DNA of 32,020 nucleotides, taken from positions 1 through 32,020 of the forward strand of contig JACPGF010000101.1 in the NCBI GenBank assembly GCA_016182615.1. The letters are read 5' to 3'. Positions 1 to 8,142 of the stretch are shown here, piece after piece. A program made the translations under genes and the position numbers. Numbering within the stretch: position 1 is the stretch's first letter; each line of letters begins with the position of its first letter. Under the pieces are notes generated by a model. It was not told the origin of the DNA and made no database searches. It was given only the letters and a program-made list of their open reading frames with translations. Origin of the DNA: Ignavibacteriales bacterium. GTDB lineage: Bacteria; Bacteroidota; Ignavibacteria; Ignavibacteriales; Ignavibacteriaceae.

Positions 1-69
1 GAGTTTTTATATGGCAATAGTGCAAAATGCTGCGACCTAACGCATCATTATATAAGGAGATATAGCTCA

Positions 70-2562
70 TTAACGAAAAACAAGAACAAAACCACCCCAA
101 TAAAACGGGTGTTTATACTTGTTTTTAATGTACAATTGAGCTTTATAATATGAACGATATTTATCGCCCGTTTTCATCCATTCAGAATAGAATTGTATCA
201 TAAATTCCATCGCGACATCGTCTTCAATTTTCCATAAGCTCATTATCAATGATTTAGCCCCTGCTAGGAAGAATGTCCGCTCAAACCCGAAAGTATCGCC
301 TTTATCGTTTTGGATACCGATTCCGCTGAAACAGGCGCTTAAAACCACCAAGTCTGTATTTCGCAAATTCATTCGCATTATATCAGTTCCATTCAAATAG
401 CCATTGTCAGAGAGCCTAACCGATTGCTCTATGGTCGGAGTATCGAAAGCATTACTTAATAGGAGTCCGCTTGCATCCATGAGTTCATTAATTTTAATTG
501 TCTGATTTGGGTATATTCGGTAAAATCCATGAGTAGCAAGATGAAGTACCCCGATGGCTTGAGTGTCCAAAAAAATAGCCTTCGAGACATTTTCCCCAGT
601 ATAGACAGCGGTCTGTTTTCCTGCATTCTGCAAAATATCAGATATTTCTTTTACTTCCTGACCACTTGAAGGAAGTACCTGGAACATTTCGTTCGCTGGA
701 TTTAATTCTTCGGAATAAATATTACCGTTAAATGTAGGATTGCCTATTAGTACTGCCTTTCCCTTAAAACTATTAGTATCCAATTGCATGGCAGGTAAAT
801 TTCTCAGGTCGTGGCATAAAACCACCTGTTTATTCTCCAGAAGGTGTATGCCTTTTGCCGCGCGTAATGTGCTAAGATTTATTTTCCTATATGTGCCGTC
901 GGGGGAGAGAAATATTCTGTTTTTTTCAGGAGCAACTGTTTCAATAGGCTGCCAATATCTGGCGAAGGAATTAAAGTCAATTGATCTTTTGATATTGGCG
1001 TTTATGTAATCCAAGTAATAATTCCCATCCAGATCATTGCCATTATTAAGAACTACCATCAAAGGGCCATCTGAAGATTCAGCCGTAACAATAAAGAAGA
1101 TATAATATGTTGTTTCGGGAGCAGCCGAATCAGCCTGATAAAAACGAATTACTTCCACAAGTAAATCGTTTTCAGAAAGAGAATTCCTAATCTTATCGTA
1201 TTTGATGTTATCTTGTCCAAGGTTTCGCACATCCTCTAATAATGTCCACTTTACATTTAATCTGAACTCAAAACACTTCCTGAGAAATTCTGGAGAGTGG
1301 CCTGCATGGCTAACGAGATAATCATATAAATTAAGCTTGTTCACATGCCAATGATTTATAAATGCAATCCGCTCATCATTCGTCATTTGGGGATAATGTA
1401 ACTGCATTAGTAATAGATAAACATCCATCAACACAGAAAATATACTTTCACACTTGGTGTAGTTGGCTTTTCCGAAATAAATAACAGCCATAGTTTTTAA
1501 CATTTTGAGATAGTCAATGCTAACTTCGCCTTTAATATTCTTGATCATGTTTGCTGCTTGAGATATTTGGGCTTCAGCCAAATCCTCATTCCCAAGAAGC
1601 AGATTGGCGATACCGATATACGAAAGGCAATTTGCTATCAGAATGTGAGTTTCACCATAAACAGCAGTCACTATCTCTTGAGCTCTGGTAGAATACTGGA
1701 GGACTTGTTCAGGCTTGTAAACTTGCAATGATAGTTCAGCGAGAAGCAACAAAGCATCTGCATGTTCACTGGAAGTTATTTTATTATCCTCAAAAACTGT
1801 GACGGATTCTTTGGCCATTATTTCGGCCTCAGAATATTTCCTTTTTTCACAAAGAAGTTTTGCAGATGCATATAGCTCCATGGCAGAATCACTTGCTGAT
1901 CTTTGAGCAGGATGAACTGAATTGGTCGATTCTTTTAGGAATTGTTCTGCTTTATCCAATTGCCCCAGTTGCAGGTATAGCGTATAAAGGTTATAGGTAA
2001 CAACCTCAAAATATTTATCCTCGCGAAAGGCTGAAAGCTGGTTATACGACTTCAATAAACAAGCTTCGGCTTCTTTATATTTACCCGTATCGGTATAGAG
2101 TGTCCCCAAGCCGATATTGGCAAGACACCATTCATAACTGTCTGGAGTTGTAATTTCAAATACTTCTATATAAGCAGTTTCAGCGTTCTCGTAATCAGCT
2201 GTTATTCTGTATAATTCTGCAAGACTGGTCAATGCATTGAAGTAATACTGATTGTCTGTTCTATATTCAGTCGGGATGCTCTGGATTATCTTTTTACAAC
2301 AGATGATGGCATCGTCATACTTTTCCTCATTCGTGAGTGATTGAACTTGTTCGAATAGGCGCTGCCAGTTCTTTCGGTCAGATTTGCCACGGAATCCCCC
2401 GATCATTCTGAGAACTGAAGTGATCAGAACATGGAATGGAAAATAGACTATTGTAATGATAGTTTTGAGAAGTTTTAAGACCATATTTTTTTCACGGATT
2501 GTTTTTCGCCAACAGTTAATTAGTTCGCAAGTTTTGCTCTTGAAAGAATGCCAAGACATCAT
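70..2562 (-). CDS. TPR-CHAT caspase-like protease
   Basis: An 830-residue protein. Roughly residues 65-370 form helical TPR-like repeats with recurring A/Y/L-rich pairs, and the C-terminal third is a CHAT (caspase HetF-associated with TPRs) domain. The expected catalytic dyad is visible: His678 in LATHGFY and Cys744 in VVLSACFSG, followed by the usual FLAGAKSLIMSLW block. CHAT proteases cleave proteins after activation by a partner, and TPR-CHAT proteins act in bacterial defence and cell-death systems. A hydrophobic stretch near residues 28-55 could be a membrane anchor. The first ATG is used, but a start at the inner Met27 (MVLKLLK) is possible. No partner such as a type III-E effector or gasdermin is next to it; the upstream same-strand genes are a UDG-like protein and an Mrr nuclease. 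The family call is firm; the substrate is unknown. Confidence 0.85.
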   Translation of the reverse strand: MMSWHSFKSKTCELINCWRKTIREKNMVLKLLKTIITIVYFPFHVLITSVLRMIGGFRGKSDRKNWQRLFEQVQSLTNEEKYDDAIICCKKIIQSIPTEYRTDNQYYFNALTSLAELYRITADYENAETAYIEVFEITTPDSYEWCLANIGLGTLYTDTGKYKEAEACLLKSYNQLSAFREDKYFEVVTYNLYTLYLQLGQLDKAEQFLKESTNSVHPAQRSASDSAMELYASAKLLCEKRKYSEAEIMAKESVTVFEDNKITSSEHADALLLLAELSLQVYKPEQVLQYSTRAQEIVTAVYGETHILIANCLSYIGIANLLLGNEDLAEAQISQAANMIKNIKGEVSIDYLKMLKTMAVIYFGKANYTKCESIFSVLMDVYLLLMQLHYPQMTNDERIAFINHWHVNKLNLYDYLVSHAGHSPEFLRKCFEFRLNVKWTLLEDVRNLGQDNIKYDKIRNSLSENDLLVEVIRFYQADSAAPETTYYIFFIVTAESSDGPLMVVLNNGNDLDGNYYLDYINANIKRSIDFNSFARYWQPIETVAPEKNRIFLSPDGTYRKINLSTLRAAKGIHLLENKQVVLCHDLRNLPAMQLDTNSFKGKAVLIGNPTFNGNIYSEELNPANEMFQVLPSSGQEVKEISDILQNAGKQTAVYTGENVSKAIFLDTQAIGVLHLATHGFYRIYPNQTIKINELMDASGLLLSNAFDTPTIEQSVRLSDNGYLNGTDIMRMNLRNTDLVVLSACFSGIGIQNDKGDTFGFERTFFLAGAKSLIMSLWKIEDDVAMEFMIQFYSEWMKTGDKYRSYYKAQLYIKNKYKHPFYWGGFVLVFR

Positions 2563-2605
2563 CTCTAGTCAATTCTAAAAGAATTATCTTTCTATTTTTA
2601 AGCAG

Positions 2606-2619
2606 AGTGTTCCCACACT
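2606..2619. terminator. Small perfect hairpin between the UDG-like and CHAT genes
   Basis: AGTGT-TCCC-ACACT forms a 5-bp stem with a 4-nt loop. It lies between the end of the UDG-like gene and the start of the CHAT gene on the minus strand. There is no U-tract, so it is a weak terminator or possibly an operator. It suggests the CHAT gene may be transcribed separately. Confidence 0.25.
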
Positions 2620-2676
2620 TGGAATCAGTAAATTGTTTCATTCTTGCGAGAACCCTAGAAATGCAAGATCATATAC

Positions 2677-3459
2677 TCAAAATTTCTTTCTCTCCCTAAC
2701 CCAATTTTCATGTAATTCTCTCCATTTTGGACTTGAACTTCCAAGTCCACCTCCTTGACGGGGATGACAGAGCGGAATTACATTATATATTCTATCGTTA
2801 ATTTTCAATTCGTGACCGCGTCCATAAGAATCACACTTATCTCCAAATTGCGAAAGTTTCTCATGCTTTTTCGTATAGTGCCACAAGAAATGTAAAATTG
2901 GCAAATCACCAAGAAGGACTAATGTTTCAGCTTTTGATTGCTCAAGTTCTTCTAATATTTCATTTCGTCTCGATGGAAGTTTTAGTTCAGATTTACGAAA
3001 TGGAGGAATGGTTGCCTCAGGGAGATCGTATTCTCTACAAATCTCTTTAGTGTAATGATCTTGAATTGCTTTTTGTTGTTTTTCATTTGCTCTTGATTCA
3101 GGAAGCAAATCACAAAGCCAAGTACCTTCTCTATTTAACCCTAAAGGTTCAAGATAAAGTTTATCTAAAGCGTCACCAGAGGGGCCATTAAGCTTTGGAT
3201 CCGATGGTTCAGTAAGTCTACCTAATTCTTTAGGAATCTGGATTGTACATATTATCTCCTTAGCACCATCCCCAGTCCAGAATATAAATGGTTCACTTGC
3301 GACTGCCAAAGCGGCAACCTTTTGTTTTCCGTTAGTATCAACCCAACGGGCATGTACTGCACTGGCATATACTCCAAGAATAAAGGCCGTCTTAGGTGTT
3401 TTATCAACTTGTTTAACTTTTTTTAGCTGCTGTCCAAAAGGGAAACAATATGCATGCAT
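2677..3459 (-). CDS. Uracil-DNA-glycosylase-superfamily-like protein
   Basis: A 260-residue protein of uncertain function. The mid part, LEPLGLNREGTWLCDLLPES, and the late IPLCHPRQGGG block resemble in order and spacing the two active-site regions of uracil-DNA-glycosylase folds (a loop with a polar residue for base recognition, then an HPS/HPR motif). VLLGDLPILHFLWHY sits where the family has a buried strand. If correct, it would be a base-excision enzyme or a DNA-modification sensor. The start ATG has AAGGA about 10 nt upstream. It lies 46 nt downstream of the Mrr-type gene on the same strand, so the two are probably co-transcribed and may both act on modified DNA. The family call rests on motif reading only; an unrelated hypothetical protein remains possible. 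Confidence 0.5.
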   Translation of the reverse strand: MHAYCFPFGQQLKKVKQVDKTPKTAFILGVYASAVHARWVDTNGKQKVAALAVASEPFIFWTGDGAKEIICTIQIPKELGRLTEPSDPKLNGPSGDALDKLYLEPLGLNREGTWLCDLLPESRANEKQQKAIQDHYTKEICREYDLPEATIPPFRKSELKLPSRRNEILEELEQSKAETLVLLGDLPILHFLWHYTKKHEKLSQFGDKCDSYGRGHELKINDRIYNVIPLCHPRQGGGLGSSSPKWRELHENWVRERKKF

Positions 3460-3505
3460 ATGTTATCCTTAAAAATATTTAGTATTGAAATATGAGATAT
3501 GCGAA

Positions 3506-4432
3506 CTAATTTTCTTCAAAATAGTCAATATCAATTCTTTTTACTTCATAGGTCTTTTTTATAGCGACACCAACATTGTTTTCAATCATCAATTCAGCTA
3601 ATTCGGCTCCATCAATTAAAACAATTTTTGGTTCAATGCTCGCAACAAATTCATAGGCCGTCTTAGGGAAGCTTGATGTTGTTATAAAGATTCCCTTTTT
3701 TGCTTTTTTGGCTAACAGAGACCCCGCAAAATCTCTTATTTGCGTGATTGGAACGGAGTTATCCCACTTTTTAGCTTGAATATATATGGTATCGAGTCCA
3801 AGCTTGTCTTCTTTAATTAAACCATCAATCCCACCATCGTGTGATTTACCCAAGATTTTTCCCGCCTCAACTCTCGACCCACCATACCCCATTTTTATTA
3901 AAAGGTCTACAACGAGGATTTCGAAAAACCTTGGAGAACTGGCCTTGATTTTGTCTATTAAATCAGTGCTCAGCGCAGCTTCAAGCTTTTGATGAGAGTA
4001 TTCAAGCTGCTCTTCAGGTGTGCTTTCGCTCTCATCTTCGTTTGTGTCAATCGGGTGTGTATTGCTTGCTTTGTTTGCTTGGTAATTATCCTGCCACTGT
4101 TTGAATGTGGGTATTGACTTGAGAAATTTAACATTAATTTTCTGTGGAGCGTTAGAATGGATTTCCAGTCCAGTAGCAGTTATTTCATAAATTCCTCGAG
4201 AAGCTGATTTTACTAAATTTGCTTTTTTTAGGTAGAACAAAGCCCAGTGAACCCGATTATCAATTTTTGTTTGAGTTCCCCCAGGCAGCAATGCTTGGCG
4301 TTCTTCATCGGTAAGTCCAAATCTATCCGTTATTAGCATTTTTAATTCTGCACCCCTATGAGTTTTTTTATCACTGAGAATCTCAATTAGAGGAAGCATA
4401 ATTGTTTGAAAATCTGGGATCATAAAATTCAC
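3506..4432 (-). CDS. mrr: Mrr-family restriction endonuclease
   Basis: A 308-residue protein with the two-domain layout of Mrr. An N-terminal winged-helix part (about residues 5-100) contains the typical DNA-binding pattern, including WALFYLKKANLVKSASRGIY. A C-terminal PD-(D/E)xK nuclease domain (about 165-290) carries GYGGS, the catalytic GGIDG and the IQAKKW strand. Mrr enzymes are type IV restriction factors that cut DNA carrying foreign methylation. Length matches the family (about 300). It is divergent from hsdM across a 0.9-kb gap and upstream of the UDG-like gene. No missing catalytic residue was seen. Confidence 0.88.
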   Translation of the reverse strand: MNFMIPDFQTIMLPLIEILSDKKTHRGAELKMLITDRFGLTDEERQALLPGGTQTKIDNRVHWALFYLKKANLVKSASRGIYEITATGLEIHSNAPQKINVKFLKSIPTFKQWQDNYQANKASNTHPIDTNEDESESTPEEQLEYSHQKLEAALSTDLIDKIKASSPRFFEILVVDLLIKMGYGGSRVEAGKILGKSHDGGIDGLIKEDKLGLDTIYIQAKKWDNSVPITQIRDFAGSLLAKKAKKGIFITTSSFPKTAYEFVASIEPKIVLIDGAELAELMIENNVGVAIKKTYEVKRIDIDYFEEN

Positions 4433-5133
4433 CTTTTCGTTATAATTCTTTTATAAAATTGTGAGAACTTTTTAACAACCCATAAAAATGTATTAAAAAT
4501 TCCTCATTCATGAATGTGCACTGTGGTTACCCCAACACCATACCACTAAGCCTAACTTTCAACTTATCCAAGTTCATCCTCATTTGGGCCTGTAGCTATT
4601 AATTTTAGCATTTTGGCTTTGTGGTGTACTATATGACAAAGATAGTACTCTATAACATACAATAAGCAATCCTTGCGAGCTTAATATGTTCGGGATTCCT
4701 CATATTGACACCAAACAACTACTGTAATCCACATGTTCAATAATTTCACTTGACTAATTTAGGTTCATGGCCTGGTCTGTAATTAACTGCAATCTAGAAC
4801 AACCGAAATCCTTAGATTCCTATAATTAGCCTTGGAAACACTGTCCATAGTGCAATACTCTTCTACGTTCTATGGCTCTTGACAACTTGTTTTTAGACTT
4901 CAAGTTTTACTTACTGAAAACCTTATGTAAAAATAGAAATCCGCTATATTCTTTTTGATAGAATCTTAGTAAAAATTATTGAGATTTCTAAGAAAATATT
5001 TATGTTCCCGCAAAAAGCCCTGATTCTACAACACTAACGTAAGAATTAGCATGAAATTATCTTAAAAACAGTACTTTTATTTATCAGTTTGTTAGAGTTA
5101 TATTTACAAGGCATCAAACATTAAATATGAAAA

Positions 5134-5158
5134 TGGGGATAGGTACACCCCACTTTTT
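5134..5158 (+). terminator. Weak terminator-like stem-loop
   Basis: TGGGG and CCCCA form a 5-bp stem with a 9-nt loop (5134-5152), followed by C and five Ts. No plus-strand gene lies directly upstream, so it could end an unseen small transcript or be chance. Confidence 0.25.
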
Positions 5159-5296
5159 CATTAGTTTGAATCAACGCCGAATGGATTTTTACTAATGATA
5201 TGCACGGATAGTTGTGGAGAAAACTACTTTCCACATGGGATAAAAGTACTCTTATTGATGTAAATTGACAATCCCCAACAAACCGACTTTAATGTG

Positions 5297-5304
5297 TATA
5301 TTTG
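5297..5304 (+). promoter_or_regulatory. Bacteroidota-type -7 box upstream of hsdM
   Basis: TATATTTG fits the TAnnTTTG consensus of the Bacteroidota housekeeping sigma factor. It lies 25 nt before the hsdM start codon. No clear TTTG -33 box is found at the usual 19-21 nt spacing, so the match is partial. Confidence 0.4.
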
Positions 5305-5329
5305 AACTTTAATAATTAAGATTATATGT

Positions 5330-6904
5330 ATGAGTGAAGACCAAAAAAGAGTGCTGGAACTACAGCTCTGGAATATTGCCAACACCTTAAGAGGCAAGAT
5401 GAACGCGGACGAGTTCCGCGACTATATTTTGGGATTTATATTTTACAAATATCTTTCTGAGAAGATGAATATTTATGCCAATTCCATCTTGAAACAGGAT
5501 AAAATCCTATACTCTGAAATTCAAGAAAACACCGCGATAGGCAAAGAGCAAATTGAAGCAGTAAAGGAGGAATCTTTAGGGAAATTGGGGTACTTCTTAA
5601 AACCTTCTGAACTGTTTAGTGAAGTTGCAAAACGCGGGAATGGCAATGGAAACGATGACAACGAAAGCAATTTCATTTTAGAGGACATACAAAAAATATT
5701 GACAAATATCCAACTCAGTACTATGGGAACAGAAAGCGAGGAGGACTTCGATAACCTCTTTGAGGATATGGACTTGAACAGTACAAAACTTGGTAAGACC
5801 CCTGAAGCAAGAAATGAAATTATTGCCAAAGTGTTATCCCACTTGGATAAAATTGATTTCAAGCTTGAACATACCGAATTGGATGTATTGGGTGATGCCT
5901 ACGAGTACCTGATTGGACAGTTTGCCAGCGGAGCTGGTAAAAAAGCAGGCGAATTTTATACTCCTCAACAGGTAAGCATGGTCTTGGCTAAGTTGGTTAC
6001 AACTGGTAAGAGTAAATTAAAATCGGTATATGATCCGACGTGTGGTTCGGGTTCATTGTTACTCCGTGTAGCCAAGGAAGTAAAAGAAGTGAGTAACTTT
6101 TATGGTCAGGAAATGAACCGCACTACTTATAACCTCGCACGCATGAATATGATTTTGCATGGAGTGCATTACCGAAAATTTGATATTAAACAGGAGGATA
6201 CATTAGAACATCCCCAGCACCGTGATATACAGTTCGAGGCAATTGTGGCAAATCCGCCTTTCTCTGCAAAGTGGAGTGCTAACCCACTATTTATGAGCGA
6301 TGATCGCTTTAGTCAGTATGGGAAACTAGCACCAGCGAGTAAAGCTGATTTTGCATTTGTGCAACATATGCTTTACCACTTAGCGGAGAATGGAACAATG
6401 GCAGTTGTTTTACCCCACGGTGCATTATTTAGAGGGGGCGCAGAACATCATATTCGTAAATACCTGATCGCGGATAAGAATTACTTGGATGCTGTAATTG
6501 GGTTGCCAGAAAAAATCTTTTTCGGAACTGACATCCCAACATGTATTCTGGTTTTTAAGAAATGTAGGGAAACACCAAATGATATTGTTTTTATTGATGC
6601 AAGTCAACATTTTGGAAAAGGAACTCAAAACTACATTCGACAAGAAGATATTGAAAAAATTATTTTTACTTATCAAAATAGAATTACAGAACATGACTAC
6701 AGTTTTGTAACACCCCTCTCCCAAATACAAGAAAATGATTATAACCTAAATATTCCAAGATATGTGGAAAAATTCGAAGAGGAAGAGGCAATAGATTTGG
6801 AGACTGTTTCAAAAAAGTTGGTGGATTTGGACAAAAAGCTTAAAACTACTGAAAGCGAAATAGCCATATTTTGTAAAGAACTAAATATTTCTACGCCATT
6901 TTAG
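5330..6904 (+). CDS. hsdM: Type I restriction-modification DNA methyltransferase (HsdM)
   Basis: A 524-residue N6-adenine methyltransferase subunit. The N-terminal helical HsdM_N part (about 1-150) includes DYILGFIFYKYLSEKM. The catalytic domain has GEFYTPQQV, the SAM-binding motif I DPTCGSGSLL starting at Asp235, and the catalytic motif IV NPPF starting at Asn308. Together with HsdS it methylates adenine in a bipartite target and protects host DNA. Length is normal. It is the first gene of a tight operon: hsdS begins 4 nt after its stop. No defect was seen, so methylation should be functional even if HsdR is not. Confidence 0.95.
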   Translation: MSEDQKRVLELQLWNIANTLRGKMNADEFRDYILGFIFYKYLSEKMNIYANSILKQDKILYSEIQENTAIGKEQIEAVKEESLGKLGYFLKPSELFSEVAKRGNGNGNDDNESNFILEDIQKILTNIQLSTMGTESEEDFDNLFEDMDLNSTKLGKTPEARNEIIAKVLSHLDKIDFKLEHTELDVLGDAYEYLIGQFASGAGKKAGEFYTPQQVSMVLAKLVTTGKSKLKSVYDPTCGSGSLLLRVAKEVKEVSNFYGQEMNRTTYNLARMNMILHGVHYRKFDIKQEDTLEHPQHRDIQFEAIVANPPFSAKWSANPLFMSDDRFSQYGKLAPASKADFAFVQHMLYHLAENGTMAVVLPHGALFRGGAEHHIRKYLIADKNYLDAVIGLPEKIFFGTDIPTCILVFKKCRETPNDIVFIDASQHFGKGTQNYIRQEDIEKIIFTYQNRITEHDYSFVTPLSQIQENDYNLNIPRYVEKFEEEEAIDLETVSKKLVDLDKKLKTTESEIAIFCKELNISTPF

Positions 6905-6907
6905 ACA

Positions 6908-8140
6908 ATGAGAAATACAAAAACAATTTCAGTTTTGCGTTTCCCTGGTTTTACGGAAAAATGGAAGCGCTTCAAACTTAATGAGATTTTATTTGAACAT
7001 AGAATTCGAAACTCAAAAAATGAGTTTGAAGAAGTGTTCTCTGTGGCCAAAGAAAAAGGCGTTATTAACCAGATTGAACATCTTGGTCGTTCTTATGCTT
7101 CTGAAAATATTTCAAACTACAAAGTTGTTTTTCCAGGTGATGTAGTTTATACAAAAAGTCCAACAGCAGGCTTTCCGTTTGGCATTATTAAGCAAAATAA
7201 GATGCAGAGAACAGGAGTAGTTTCTGTTCTATATGCTGTCTATAAGCCGATTACGCCTCTAATGGGGCTTTTGATAGATTACTATTTTTCTTCTTACGTG
7301 AATACCTATAATTATCTTGTACCCTTGGTTCATAAGGGAGCTAAAAACACGTTGAATATAGGTAATACAGAATTTTTAAACGGTGCGAAGATTTTTCTCC
7401 CAATAAATAAGAACGAACAAAAAAAAATAACAGATTTTTTTCTTTCAATCGATAACAGGGTTCATTATCTATCAGAAAAAAAGAAGAACTTAGAACAATT
7501 TAAGAAAGGCATTATACAAAAACTATTCTCTCAAAATCTCCGTTTTAAGAATGAAGATGGGTTAAATTATCCAGAATGGAAAAAGTATTCAGTGAAAAAA
7601 ATAATGGATAGATATTCTAAACCTGTCGAAGTTGACTTGAGTGAATCATATTTGCAAATTGGCATAAAATCGCACGGGAAAGGAATATTTTACAAGGAGG
7701 GTGTATCGGGGCTAAACCTTGGGAATAAAAGAATATTTTGGATTGAAGAAGGCAAACTAATTTTCAATATCGTTTTTGCTTGGGAAGGAGCTGTTGCAAA
7801 AACAACTATTTTCGAAAAAGGGATGGTTGCTTCTCATAGATTTCCGATGTATCAACCCAAAAGTGAAATGTTAGATCTTGATTTCATTCTATTGTTTTTT
7901 TTAACGCAAAAAGGAATAAAATACCTTGAATTAGCATCACCAGGTGGAGCAGGCAGAAATAAAACCTTAGGGCAGTCTGAATTTGAAAAATTAAAAATCA
8001 CACTGCCATCATTAAAAGAGCAGAAGAAAATAGCATCATTTCTAAATAGTATAGGTAACCAAATTCAATTAGTATCAGAGCAACTCGAAGAGACAAAGTT
8101 ATATAGAAAAGGTTTATTGAATAAAATGTTATCAGATTAA
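6908..8140 (+). CDS. hsdS: Type I restriction-modification specificity subunit (HsdS)
   Basis: A 410-residue specificity subunit with the classic two-fold layout. Target-recognition domain 1 (about 10-170) begins with LRFPGFTEKWKRFKLNEI and ends in a coiled-coil spacer (about 172-205, QKKITDFFLSIDNRV, KGIIQKLF). Domain 2 (about 220-375) begins with NYPEWKKYSVKKI and is followed by a matching spacer (EQKKIASFLNSIGNQI, KGLLNKMLSD). The two domains choose the half-sites of the DNA target and the coiled coils set the distance between them. hsdR begins 2 nt after the stop. No second hsdS copy or inverted repeats that would allow target switching were seen in the window. Confidence 0.93.
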   Translation: MRNTKTISVLRFPGFTEKWKRFKLNEILFEHRIRNSKNEFEEVFSVAKEKGVINQIEHLGRSYASENISNYKVVFPGDVVYTKSPTAGFPFGIIKQNKMQRTGVVSVLYAVYKPITPLMGLLIDYYFSSYVNTYNYLVPLVHKGAKNTLNIGNTEFLNGAKIFLPINKNEQKKITDFFLSIDNRVHYLSEKKKNLEQFKKGIIQKLFSQNLRFKNEDGLNYPEWKKYSVKKIMDRYSKPVEVDLSESYLQIGIKSHGKGIFYKEGVSGLNLGNKRIFWIEEGKLIFNIVFAWEGAVAKTTIFEKGMVASHRFPMYQPKSEMLDLDFILLFFLTQKGIKYLELASPGGAGRNKTLGQSEFEKLKITLPSLKEQKKIASFLNSIGNQIQLVSEQLEETKLYRKGLLNKMLSD

Positions 8141-8142
8141 TT

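Larger units (their letters stand above)
4433..5329. other. 897-bp non-coding gap between divergent mrr and hsdM
   Basis: No open frame with a credible start or recognisable product was found in this AT-rich stretch. It should hold the promoters for mrr (minus) and hsdM (plus). Two marks stand out: a TGGGG/CCCCA stem followed by five Ts at 5134-5158, and a TATATTTG box at 5297-5304. The length is more than two promoters need, so a decayed gene or a small RNA could be present, but nothing supports either. Confidence 0.4.

Noticed and set aside
70-2562. Craspase (type III-E) TPR-CHAT
   Set aside because: No Cas7-11 or CRISPR array is nearby.
5521-5862. Minus-strand open frame inside hsdM
   Set aside because: Shadow of a clear methyltransferase gene with conserved motifs.
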